From: JBBQZO01 sp038207625
GTDB lineage: Bacteria > Pseudomonadota > Gammaproteobacteria > Burkholderiales > Burkholderiaceae_D
Reading direction: 5' to 3'
DNA length: 64,000 nt
Assembly: GCA_038207625.1 (NCBI GenBank)
Contig: JBBQZO010000029.1
Span: 1 to 64,000, forward strand
Position 1 is the first letter of the stretch. Every line of letters begins with the position of its first letter. A model generated the notes under the pieces. The model ran no database searches, had not been told where the DNA came from, and saw only the letters and a program-made list of their open reading frames with translations. A program made the position numbers and the translations under genes. Shown one piece after another: positions 36,822-43,854 of this stretch.

Positions 36822-38569
36822 GCACACCGATTGCACGCCTGCGGCGCCTGTTCGAGCAACTGTTCCTGCAGTTGCTGCGCCGCTCCGCGATCCGCTACCG
36901 CCTGATCATTTCCTTCATTTTGCTGTCGCTGCTGCCGCTGCTGATTTCCGGCTATCTGGCCTACGTCGAATCGAGCAAGGCGATCAAGAACCAGACGCGG
37001 GTGCTGGCCACCGAAGTGGTCAAGCAGGTGTCGAAGAACGTGCAGTTGCAGATGATGCGCCTGGAAGTGGAAAGCGAACGGATGGTGCTGTCGGACCGCT
37101 TCCAACTGGCGCTGGGCGACTACAACGACGGCAACGACCGGGCCAAAGGCGCCGCGCGGCTGGAGCTGACGCGGGTGCTGCTGGAACGCTACGGCTCGTT
37201 CGACTTCATCAATCAAAAATATGTGCTGGACCGCGCCAACCGGGTCGTCGACAGCCAGGTGTTTGCCCAGCTGGGCGGCAAGGTCGAACACTTCGTCGTG
37301 CAGGCACCCGACCTGCGCGGACGGCCGTACTGGGGCAGCTATGACGACGGCACCGGCCAGAACAGCATGGTGATGCTGCGCGCGATCAACAGCAAGAACA
37401 ACAACAAGCTGATCGGCAACCTGTTCCTGGGCATCCGGCCCAGCCATTTTTCCAGCATCTTCGACGACGTCGCGCTGGGTACGGGAACCGACACCTTCAT
37501 CTTTGACGGGCGCAGCCGCAAGGCCATCGTGCGCGCACACGAGCAAGTAGCGGGCGCAGTGGACATCAGCGCCGAAGCGGCGCTGGCCGAACTCATCGCG
37601 CGCGCCTTGCCCACTGCCGAGACCGGCAATTTTGCCGCCTTCAACAGCAAGGCCTTGGGCCAGTATCTGGCCGCCTACGCGCGCGTTCCCGGCACCAGCT
37701 GGTTCGTCGTCAGCACCATTCCGCTCGACAAACTGACCGCCGAGGCGAAGGCGGTGCGCAACCAGATCGTGCTGATCGGCCTGCTGTGTTTCCTGTTTTC
37801 GATCGCGCTCGCACTGGTAATCGCGCGCAGCATCGCCGCCCCGCTCGAGCGCCTGGTGCATGGCATGCGCGAAACGGAGACGGGCAACTACGCGGTGCGC
37901 ATGAACGCCGACGGCAGCGACGAGCTGACGGTGCTGACCAACAAATTCAACGAGATGGCCAGCCGGGTCGACCAGCACAACGAGCAACTCGAGGCGCGCG
38001 TGCGCGAACGCACCCATGCGCTGGAGGACGCCAACAGCAAGCTCGCCGCGCTCAGCCTGACCGATTCGCTGACGGGCATCGCCAACCGGCGCCGCTTCGA
38101 CGAGGCGCTGGCGGTCGAACTCAAGCGCGCCGCGCGCGCCCGCATTCCGCTGGCGTTGATGATGATCGACGTCGACTTCTTCAAGAACTACAACGATTTT
38201 TACGGTCACCAGGAAGGCGACTCCTGCCTGCGCCGCGTGGCGCGCCTGCTGCAGGCGCACGCGCGGCGCGCCAGCGACCTGGTGGCGCGCTACGGCGGCG
38301 AGGAATTCGTGATGATCGCCGCCGACACCGACTACGACAGCGCCCAGGCGCTGGCCGAAAGCATGCGCGCCACGCTGGCCGCCTTGCAGATGGAACACGA
38401 ACGTTCGCCGCTGGCGTGCGTGACGATCAGCATCGGCGTGGTGACGCTGGTGCCGGACGAGGACCTGACGCCCGAGGCGCTGGTGCGCATGGCCGACAAG
38501 GCCATGTACCGCGCCAAGGAACAGGGGCGCGACCAGGTGGTGATGGCGGGACGCAAGGCCGTCGTCTGA
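36818..38569 (+). CDS. Membrane diguanylate cyclase (periplasmic sensor, HAMP, GGDEF)
   Basis: 583 residues. It has a transmembrane helix (~30-50), a periplasmic Cache-like sensor (~55-310), a second helix (~310-330), HAMP (~330-385), a short coiled coil and a GGDEF domain. The catalytic motif is ARYGGEEF, with IDVDFFKNYNDFYGH earlier in the domain. The inhibitory I-site RxxD (RASD) sits five residues before GGEEF, so product inhibition by cyclic-di-GMP is likely. It makes cyclic-di-GMP, which usually promotes biofilm and exopolysaccharide. The coupled upstream lipoprotein suggests its sensor reads a bound sugar or similar ligand. Confidence 0.93.
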   Translation: MSTPIARLRRLFEQLFLQLLRRSAIRYRLIISFILLSLLPLLISGYLAYVESSKAIKNQTRVLATEVVKQVSKNVQLQMMRLEVESERMVLSDRFQLALGDYNDGNDRAKGAARLELTRVLLERYGSFDFINQKYVLDRANRVVDSQVFAQLGGKVEHFVVQAPDLRGRPYWGSYDDGTGQNSMVMLRAINSKNNNKLIGNLFLGIRPSHFSSIFDDVALGTGTDTFIFDGRSRKAIVRAHEQVAGAVDISAEAALAELIARALPTAETGNFAAFNSKALGQYLAAYARVPGTSWFVVSTIPLDKLTAEAKAVRNQIVLIGLLCFLFSIALALVIARSIAAPLERLVHGMRETETGNYAVRMNADGSDELTVLTNKFNEMASRVDQHNEQLEARVRERTHALEDANSKLAALSLTDSLTGIANRRRFDEALAVELKRAARARIPLALMMIDVDFFKNYNDFYGHQEGDSCLRRVARLLQAHARRASDLVARYGGEEFVMIAADTDYDSAQALAESMRATLAALQMEHERSPLACVTISIGVVTLVPDEDLTPEALVRMADKAMYRAKEQGRDQVVMAGRKAVV

Positions 38570-38977
38570 CATCCGGCCCGATGCGCGGCCGTTGTCTGTC
38601 ACGCTGCGCGATGCGCCGCTGCCGGCGCTAACGCGACGCTGCGCACGACCTACACCGTAGCAACGACAGGTAAGCAACGCTGTGGCCGCGTGCGCATTTC
38701 CCTCAAGCGTCCACGCCATCAACGACCAGAGTGCAGCGCGCTTGCGTGCGCCCAGAAACGCGTCCCTCTGGCGATGCTATGTTGGCTTGGCTGCCCAAGG
38801 TCGCGCGTGACGTATGGAAGGTAGTCACAGTCTGTGACCACCTCGCCGCTGGCGGTCTGGGCGATGGCGCGTTTTCGGGTAACATCAGCGCTCGGATCGG
38901 CGCCGCTGGCGCGCCGGTATATCCGTCCATATGCCGCCTGTCGGGGACAGTTACCCACCAACCTCAAGGAGAGCAAC
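38570..38977. other. Intergenic region before the VOC gene
   Basis: 408 bp without a gene. Some open frames run through it but none has a ribosome binding site or recognisable protein. The promoter of the VOC gene is presumed to be in the right half. Confidence 0.55.
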
Positions 38978-39451
38978 ATGACTGCACAAGTGAAAGCCAT
39001 TCCAGAAGGGATGCACAGCATCACGCCGCATCTGGTGTGCGAAGGTGCGTCCGACGCGATCGCGTTCTACAAGAAAGCCTTTGGCGCCATCGAACTGAGC
39101 CGCATGCCCGGCCCCGGCGGCAAGATCATGCACGCCGCGCTGCGCATCGGCGACTCGACCATCATGCTGGTGGACGACTACCCCGACTGGGGCAGCCTCG
39201 GCCCGAAAGCGCTGAAAGGCACGCCCGTCACGCTGCACATGTACGTGGCCGATGTCGACGCCGCGTTCGCGCGCGCGGTCGACGCCGGCGCCACCGTCAA
39301 GTTGGCGGTGGCCGACATGTTCTGGGGCGACCGTTACGGCCAGGTCGTCGATCCGTTCGGCCACCACTGGTCGCTGGCCACGCACACGCGCGACATGACG
39401 CCTGAGCAGATGGACAAGGAAATGCGCGAGCAGATGCCGCCAAGCGCGTAA
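38978..39451 (+). CDS. VOC superfamily protein (PhnB/glyoxalase-like)
   Basis: 157 residues with AAGGAGAGCAAC before the ATG. It is one glyoxalase/bleomycin-resistance fold module: HSITPHLVCEGASDAIAFYKKAFGA, then MPGPGGKIMHAALRIGDSTIMLVDD, and GDRYGQVVDPFGHHWSLATHT near the end. This is the PhnB-like subgroup. Members of this group are often metal-dependent but mostly uncharacterised; no substrate can be assigned. Confidence 0.85.
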   Translation: MTAQVKAIPEGMHSITPHLVCEGASDAIAFYKKAFGAIELSRMPGPGGKIMHAALRIGDSTIMLVDDYPDWGSLGPKALKGTPVTLHMYVADVDAAFARAVDAGATVKLAVADMFWGDRYGQVVDPFGHHWSLATHTRDMTPEQMDKEMREQMPPSA

Positions 39452-39478
39452 GCGCGGTCAATAGACTGGCGAAACGTG

Positions 39479-39507
39479 GTTTGAGGTCGCGTACTGCGAC
39501 CTCAAAC
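39479..39507. other. Perfect 12-bp inverted repeat after the VOC gene
   Basis: GTTTGAGGTCGC-GTACT-GCGACCTCAAAC, 27 bp after the VOC stop. There is no T-tract. It may be a Rho-linked 3' end hairpin or a remnant of a mobile-element end. Confidence 0.6.
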
Positions 39508-39779
39508 GCCGGCGACCGCCACCTGCCAGGCAGCCAGCCAGCCAGCATGATCGCGTCGGTGGGAAACGCAAGTGCACTTCCGGGCGTTTCGCATAGGTCA
39601 GTCGGTTCAATTTAGCGCTGCCAGCCGGGGCCGAGGTGGGCGCAAATCGCGTCCACGCAGCACGCATTGGAGCAATATGCCGGTGCGACGAAATCCAAAG
39701 CGACGAGACAGCGCGTTCGGACATCCGTGCTCCAAACAACATCTCCCACCGTCCCTCGTTCGACTCAAGGCGCGAAAAA

Positions 39780-39798
39780 GCTATATTAAGGCTATATT
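39780..39798 (+). promoter_or_regulatory. Direct repeat GCTATATT before the toxin gene
   Basis: GCTATATT at 39780-39787 and again at 39791-39798, 11 bp apart (one helical turn), immediately before the start codon. It may be a promoter element or an antitoxin operator. Confidence 0.4.
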
Positions 39799-39799
39799 C

Positions 39800-40042
39800 A
39801 TGGCAAATAACGCGATCCGGTGGCCCCAGAAAGCGGCCAAACAACTTCGTAAGTTGGACATGCCAACTCAGCGGGTACTGCGCAATGCCATTGTCGATTT
39901 GGCCGGGATGCCCGCGTGTCAGAACGTCAAGGCGCTGGTAAAGCATGCACATGGCTATCGCCTGCGGGTTGGCAACTACCGCGTTCTGTTTGACTGACGA
40001 AGTGAGATTGAGATCGTTGAAATCCAAGAGGTAAAAACGTGA
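39800..40042 (+). pseudogene. RelE/ParE-family toxin with an in-frame stop
   Basis: The frame starts MANNAIRWPQKAAKQLRKLD and continues to NYRVLFD, the RelE/HigB-type pattern (Tyr-Arg-Val near the C-terminus), then meets TGA at 39995-39997. After the stop the same frame reads RSEIEIVEIQEVKT before a second TGA at 40040. This is the normal C-terminal strand of RelE proteins, so a nonsense mutation has removed the last ~15 residues. The intact length would be about 80 residues, typical for the family. Residues from this strand are part of the active site in RelE-like toxins, so activity is probably lost. Confidence 0.8.
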
Positions 40043-40368
40043 TGAAGGCACCTACTAACATCCAGCTGATCAATGGCCCAGATGGCTTGCCCGCTTTTGT
40101 GGTGATTCCCCATGCCGACTTCCTTCGCATGTATGCACAACAGCGCGATCTAATACCCCACGACGTCATCAGTCGCACCATCGATGGCGCAAGCCCCGTG
40201 CGTGCGTGGCGCGAGCACCTTGGACTGACTCAGGCGCACATGGCCGAATAGCTCGGCATCGCGCAGCCCTCCTACGCGAAACAGGAGGCCAGCAAGACCT
40301 TGCGCAAGCTCAGCCGAGAGAAGATTGCCGCAGCGCTCGGGATTGCGCCGGAACAACTGGACTTCTAG
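40042..40368 (+). pseudogene. XRE-family antitoxin with an in-frame stop
   Basis: The ATG at 40042 overlaps the toxin frame's final TGA. The frame begins MKAPTNIQLINGPDGLPAFV and leads into a helix-turn-helix start (AWREHLGLTQAHMAE), then hits TAG at 40249-40251. The same frame then continues LGIAQPSYAKQEASKTLRKL and AALGIAPEQLDF to a TAG at 40366-40368, completing a Cro/C1-type HTH. The stop falls between helix 1 and the recognition helix, so DNA binding would be lost. AGAGGT is placed 8 bases before the start. Two separate nonsense changes in one toxin-antitoxin pair suggest decay. Confidence 0.8.
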
Positions 40369-40560
40369 CATCGCCGCCTTTGCTTGCGAGCCTGGCCCGC
40401 TAGCATTGCCAAAACGGTTCTGTTTTCACGCACCACCGCGACGCAACGACAACAACGACAGAAAATTTCATCCCGCATGACTACTGAGCGAGTTCAACAA
40501 CAACTGTATAAACAGATGCAATGCTGAATCTGGTCACTTCAACCCGATCGGAGATCGCTC

Positions 40561-41070
40561 ATGTCCAGCCACGCACACGCGCTTGCTCACACGCATACGC
40601 ACAAACGTCGCCCCAAGCAGCAGCCGGCTCATGTCGCCCTTTTTATCGGCCTGCATATCAGTGATGCAAAACTCATCTCGGCACGTACGGGCGTACCAGC
40701 GGAAGTAATACTCGCGCAGTCCGCGCTTGAAAGTGGCTGGGGCAGATCAGTCCAGGACAATGCTTACTTTGGCATAAAAGACAAATCCACGACAGGACGA
40801 TCGACAAGCTTTTCCACGCACGAAGTCACATTATCCGGACAGCGAATAAGCGAAATCGATGAATTTCGCGCCTACACCAGCTACGCCGAGGCAGCCACAG
40901 ATTACGCATCTCTGATACAACGGAAATACCCTTCGGCTTTAGCGTATAGCGACGATCCAGAAAAATTCGCCGAAACTGTTGCGATGCATGGTTATGCCAC
41001 CGATCCGCAATATGCAGAAAAATTAAAATCGATTATTCACTCACACATCAGCCCGCTGTTTAAAAAATAA
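40561..41070 (+). CDS. GH73 peptidoglycan hydrolase (glucosaminidase domain), possible secreted effector
   Basis: 169 residues without a signal peptide. After a His-rich start (HAHALAHTHTHK) the domain has LISARTGVPAEVILAQSALESGWGRS with catalytic Glu57, NAYFGIK, and TSYAEAATDYASLIQ, the flagellar FlgJ/GH73 glucosaminidase pattern. It cuts the glycan strands of murein. The lack of its own signal and a small exported protein 16 bp downstream suggest a type VI-like effector with periplasmic immunity, as known for Tge/Tgi pairs; a phage or autolysin origin is the alternative. The local base composition is AT-richer than the chromosome average. Confidence 0.85.
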   Translation: MSSHAHALAHTHTHKRRPKQQPAHVALFIGLHISDAKLISARTGVPAEVILAQSALESGWGRSVQDNAYFGIKDKSTTGRSTSFSTHEVTLSGQRISEIDEFRAYTSYAEAATDYASLIQRKYPSALAYSDDPEKFAETVAMHGYATDPQYAEKLKSIIHSHISPLFKK

Positions 41071-41086
41071 CCAGTTGAACCAATCC

Positions 41087-41437
41087 ATGAAGCCACTCCA
41101 CTGCCTATTGCCCCTGTTATTTCTCGCCTCGACAGCGGCATTCTCCGGGCAAATTAAAAATGCAGATGAAGCGATCAAGCTTGCCACAGATGCCATCCAC
41201 AAATTTAATCTGACGACACTTAAAGATGAATGCGGCGTAGTCGATGTGATCGAGAAACCGTCGTATTTCGAAATTGTGGTGCGCGAACGTCACACGACGA
41301 ATTGTGGGGGTGATCCGGAAACGCGGCCACGCTTATTCAACGTGCGGGTAAGAAAGCATGACGGCCAACTGACAAGCGACGTTTATGACGGGACAAACTA
41401 TAAGCCGGTAGATCGCAAACCAGTACATGCTAAGTAA
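41087..41437 (+). CDS. Small exported protein, candidate immunity partner of the GH73 enzyme
   Basis: 116 residues. A signal peptide (LHCLLPLLFLASTAAFSG) is followed by a charged, compact domain with Cys in DECGVVD and a CGGDPETRPRLFNVRV segment; the two cysteines could pair. I do not recognise a named family. It begins 16 bp after the GH73 stop on the same strand and is exported, which fits a periplasmic protector against the hydrolase. An upstream in-frame TTG at 41075 is possible. Confidence 0.65.
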   Translation: MKPLHCLLPLLFLASTAAFSGQIKNADEAIKLATDAIHKFNLTTLKDECGVVDVIEKPSYFEIVVRERHTTNCGGDPETRPRLFNVRVRKHDGQLTSDVYDGTNYKPVDRKPVHAK

Positions 41438-41540
41438 TACTGAACGGATGGAGATAGGTCCGACTGGGCTGTCTGCTTCATCAGACTCCATGTTTGGCGG
41501 TGCGGTCCGCTCGATTTGACTGCTCCCGATGGCGTTACCG

Positions 41541-41641
41541 AACGCATCTGCGGCAATGCGTTTGGCGATCCAGAAAAACGTGCGCTGAGCCTCCTATTGT
41601 CGATATTTTTCCAAACAACAGGGGTCTGTCCCCTATTATTT
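41541..41641. repeat. 101-bp direct repeat, copy 1
   Basis: Identical to 42035-42135 except one base (T41604 versus G42098). It starts with an inverted repeat AACGCAT-N8-ATGCGTT and ends with AGGGGTCTGTCCCCT, also an inverted repeat, followed by ATTATTT. The hairpin ends resemble those of small IS200/IS605- or RAYT-related elements. Copy 1 lies at the 3' side of the repeat-rich fragment. Confidence 0.85.
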
Positions 41642-41653
41642 TCAGTGTTTACC

Positions 41654-41785
41654 AATGCGTCACCAACCGAATGGGTAGTATTTGCTAATGCATCGCCAAC
41701 CGAGTGGACAGCATGCCCTACTGCTTCATCAACTGAGTGAGCGGTGTTCAACAATGCATCGCCAACTGCATGACCCGCGTCTTCG
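41654..41785 (-). repeat. Four 33-bp tandem repeats
   Basis: Imperfect 33-bp units beginning AATGCGTCACCAACCG, AATGCATCGCCAACCG, ACTGCTTCATCAACTG and AATGCATCGCCAACTG. On the minus strand each encodes 11 residues of the HSVGDAL type. No spacer pattern is present, so this is not a CRISPR array. Confidence 0.85.
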
Positions 41786-42034
41786 GCATACGATAGGATC
41801 TTGTCGAACCACCCCATTTTCGGATGAGTAACAAGCACTTGGCCAGCGTCACCCATCGTTTCGCCTGGGATGTTAGCGAGACCATTGTCAACCGCCCCCA
41901 ATGCGAAAGCCGACATCGAAACGGCTCCTTCCCGCCGGAAAGTTTGCATTGGTGAGGCTGGGAAATCGTCGGTGGCACCGCCAAGCGCAAAGCCCGATTG
42001 CGTCGGCCCTTCAAGTCCGCTACTTGCATTGCCA

Positions 42035-42135
42035 AACGCATCTGCGGCAATGCGTTTGGCGATCCAGAAAAACGTGCGCTGAGCCTCCTATTGTCGAGAT
42101 TTTTCCAAACAACAGGGGTCTGTCCCCTATTATTT
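42035..42135. repeat. 101-bp direct repeat, copy 2
   Basis: Same orientation as copy 1, 393 bp away. The two copies bracket the repeat-rich fragment like a cassette. On the minus strand one frame through the repeat reads FFWIAKRIAADAFGNA and stays open into different sequence on both sides, so part of the repeat may once have been coding. Confidence 0.85.
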
Positions 42136-42176
42136 AAATATGCGAGCCAAGATTTGGGCGTCGCACGATCACGCGC

Positions 42177-42210
42177 GGCTTGGCAAGCGTGCATGCACGC
42201 TTGCCAAGCC
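42177..42210. repeat. 34-bp perfect palindrome
   Basis: The 17-bp arm GGCTTGGCAAGCGTGCA is followed directly by its reverse complement, with no loop. It ends 5 bp from the stop codon of the serine hydrolase gene. As RNA it would be a strong 3' hairpin, but there is no T-tract on either side. Confidence 0.9.
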
Positions 42211-42215
42211 AGCGC

Positions 42216-43832
42216 TTACTTCGCTTTTTTGACCGGGGTGAAGGTCAGGTCGGCAAAGTCGTAGCTGAAATCGGTCTCGGCCGAGATCGGCGCCATCTTC
42301 ATGCGCTCGATCGAGCCGTCCGGGTTCAGCGCAAACGTCACGTAGGCGTCGGCGTCGAAGTTGCGCTCTTTCCAGCGCACGATGAAGGTGTCGTGCTGGA
42401 AGTGCTCCAACTCGCCCGTCAGGTCGGGCGTCTTGGCGAAGCTCATCACGTGCTTGTCGCCCACCGTCTTGATCGTCACGCTGCCGTACCAGTCGTCGCG
42501 GTATTCGCCGTCGTAGGCGGCCAGCGCCAGCGATGGTGTCGAGGCGGCCGCGCGCGCGCCGGTGGCGCTCTTTTGCTTGTCCAGTTCGGCCTGGTGGTTG
42601 GCCTTGGCGAGGTCGGCGATGATGCCGGTCCAGTCGCTTGGCGGCACGCCCAGATACTGGTCGAGCAGGCGGTATTGCAACGCGTTCATCGCCGGACCGC
42701 TCTCGGCGTTGGTGAGGATGGCGATGCCCAGTTTCGCTTCCGGCACCATCAGCACGGTCGAGTAGAAGCCTTGCAGCGCGCCGCCATGCACGACGATTTT
42801 TTTGCCACGGTAGTCGCGCAGCTGGAAGCCCAGGCCGTAGGCGAGGAAATTCGGCTTGGTGGCGGCCATCGCCGGCTTCGGCTCACCGATGCGCATCGGC
42901 GTTTGCGCGGTCCACATTTCGCGCCCCTGCGTGGCGCTGAACAGGCGCTTCTCGTGTGCGGCGTCGACGCCGTCGGCGATCTTGCCCCCTTCCAGCAGTA
43001 CCGTCATCCAGCGCGCGATGTCTTCGGCGTTGGTGTTGATGCCCACCGCGCCCACGGCGTTGGCCACCGGCATGTGCTTGACGGCGGCGATCTTGCCGTC
43101 GATTTTGCTGTGCGCGCTGGAGAAGTTGGGATTGCCCATGCTGTCGGCCACGCTGGTGGTGGTGCCGGTCATGCCCAGCGGCGTCAGGATGCGCGCGCGG
43201 ATCGTCTCGCCCCACGATTTGCCGGCCTTGTCGGCGATGATCTTGCCGGCCACGATGTACAGCAGATTGTCGTAGGCGTAGCTGTTGCGAAAACTGGTCG
43301 TCGGTTTGATGTAGCGAAGGTTGTGGATGATCTCGTCGGACGTGAACGTCGTCGTCGGCCACCACATCAAGTCGCCCGCGCCCAGGCCCAGGCCGCTGCG
43401 GTGGGTCAGCAGGTCGCGCACCGTCATCTCGTGCGTGACGTAGCCGTCGTACATCTGGAACGAGGGCAGGTGCTTGGTGACCGGGTCGTCCCAGGACAGC
43501 TTGCCTTCGTCGACCAGCATCGCCAGCGCGGCGGCGGTGAAGGCTTTCGAGTTCGAGGCGATCTCGAACACGGTCTTGCCGTCGACCGGGGCCGGCTGGC
43601 CCAGGTGGCGCACGCCGAAGCCGCGCGTGGCGACGACTTTGCCGTCCTTGACGATGGCGATCGCGATGCCGGGCACGTCGAAGGTTTGCAGCACGCGCTT
43701 GACGTCGGTTTCGAGGTCGAAGGCGGGGACGACGGCGACGCTGGCGGCGACCGGAACGGGGTCGGCGGCGAACGCGCAGCCGGTGGAAAACGCAAATGCC
43801 AGCGCGGCGGCGAGTCGGGTCAGTGGGTGCAT
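42216..43832 (-). CDS. Serine hydrolase (class C beta-lactamase / penicillin-binding family) with C-terminal DUF3471-like region
   Basis: 538 residues. A signal peptide (LAAALAFAFSTGCAFA) is followed by the beta-lactamase-fold domain with SNSK (93-96, nucleophile Ser93), YDN (187-189) and HGG near residue 366, the three motifs of this family. The last ~110 residues (AYDGEYRDDWYGSVTIKTVG onward) fit a DUF3471-type lipocalin-like extension. Members include esterases, D-amino-acid peptidases and lactamase-like proteins; beta-lactam resistance cannot be inferred. It follows the M1 peptidase in the same direction by 22 bp, so both are probably co-transcribed. Confidence 0.9.
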   Translation of the reverse strand: MHPLTRLAAALAFAFSTGCAFAADPVPVAASVAVVPAFDLETDVKRVLQTFDVPGIAIAIVKDGKVVATRGFGVRHLGQPAPVDGKTVFEIASNSKAFTAAALAMLVDEGKLSWDDPVTKHLPSFQMYDGYVTHEMTVRDLLTHRSGLGLGAGDLMWWPTTTFTSDEIIHNLRYIKPTTSFRNSYAYDNLLYIVAGKIIADKAGKSWGETIRARILTPLGMTGTTTSVADSMGNPNFSSAHSKIDGKIAAVKHMPVANAVGAVGINTNAEDIARWMTVLLEGGKIADGVDAAHEKRLFSATQGREMWTAQTPMRIGEPKPAMAATKPNFLAYGLGFQLRDYRGKKIVVHGGALQGFYSTVLMVPEAKLGIAILTNAESGPAMNALQYRLLDQYLGVPPSDWTGIIADLAKANHQAELDKQKSATGARAAASTPSLALAAYDGEYRDDWYGSVTIKTVGDKHVMSFAKTPDLTGELEHFQHDTFIVRWKERNFDADAYVTFALNPDGSIERMKMAPISAETDFSYDFADLTFTPVKKAK

Positions 43833-43854
43833 ATTATTGGTCTCCGGTCTGGAA

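Larger units (their letters stand above)
39452..39799. other. Intergenic region at the left edge of the accessory patch
   Basis: 348 bp. It holds the inverted repeat at 39479-39507, a short CCAG/CAGC tandem run near 39530-39548, and the direct repeat GCTATATT x2 at its end (39780-39798). No gene was recognised. Confidence 0.55.
41398..41916 (-). pseudogene. Fragment of a repeat-rich protein (possible polymorphic-toxin/Rhs-related remnant)
   Basis: An ATG at 41916 with GGAAGGAG upstream opens MSAFALGAVDNGLANIPGET, then THPKMGWFDKILSYAED and four 11-residue repeats of the type HSVGDALANTT. At 41641 the frame runs into the 101-bp direct repeat and continues with unrelated sequence to a stop at 41398. 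The MGWFDKI + HAVGDA style resembles N-termini of proteins linked to Rhs/PAAR systems, but I cannot name the family. The frame is also open upstream of the ATG to within the second 101-bp repeat (~42090), so it may be an internal piece of a longer gene. Confidence 0.5.

Noticed and set aside
38834..39451. Longer start for the VOC gene (205 residues)
   Set aside because: The first 48 residues have no family sequence; the AAGGAG before 38978 and the domain start both fit the shorter form.
39995..40251. TGA and TAG read as selenocysteine or pyrrolysine
   Set aside because: Neither toxin family uses these residues and two different stops are hit; simple decay is more likely.
41654..41785. CRISPR-like repeats
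   Set aside because: The units are head-to-tail without unique spacers and encode an in-frame 11-residue repeat.
42216..43832. Beta-lactam resistance gene
   Set aside because: The class C lactamase fold motifs are shared by many esterases and peptidases; the long C-terminal extension argues against a dedicated lactamase.
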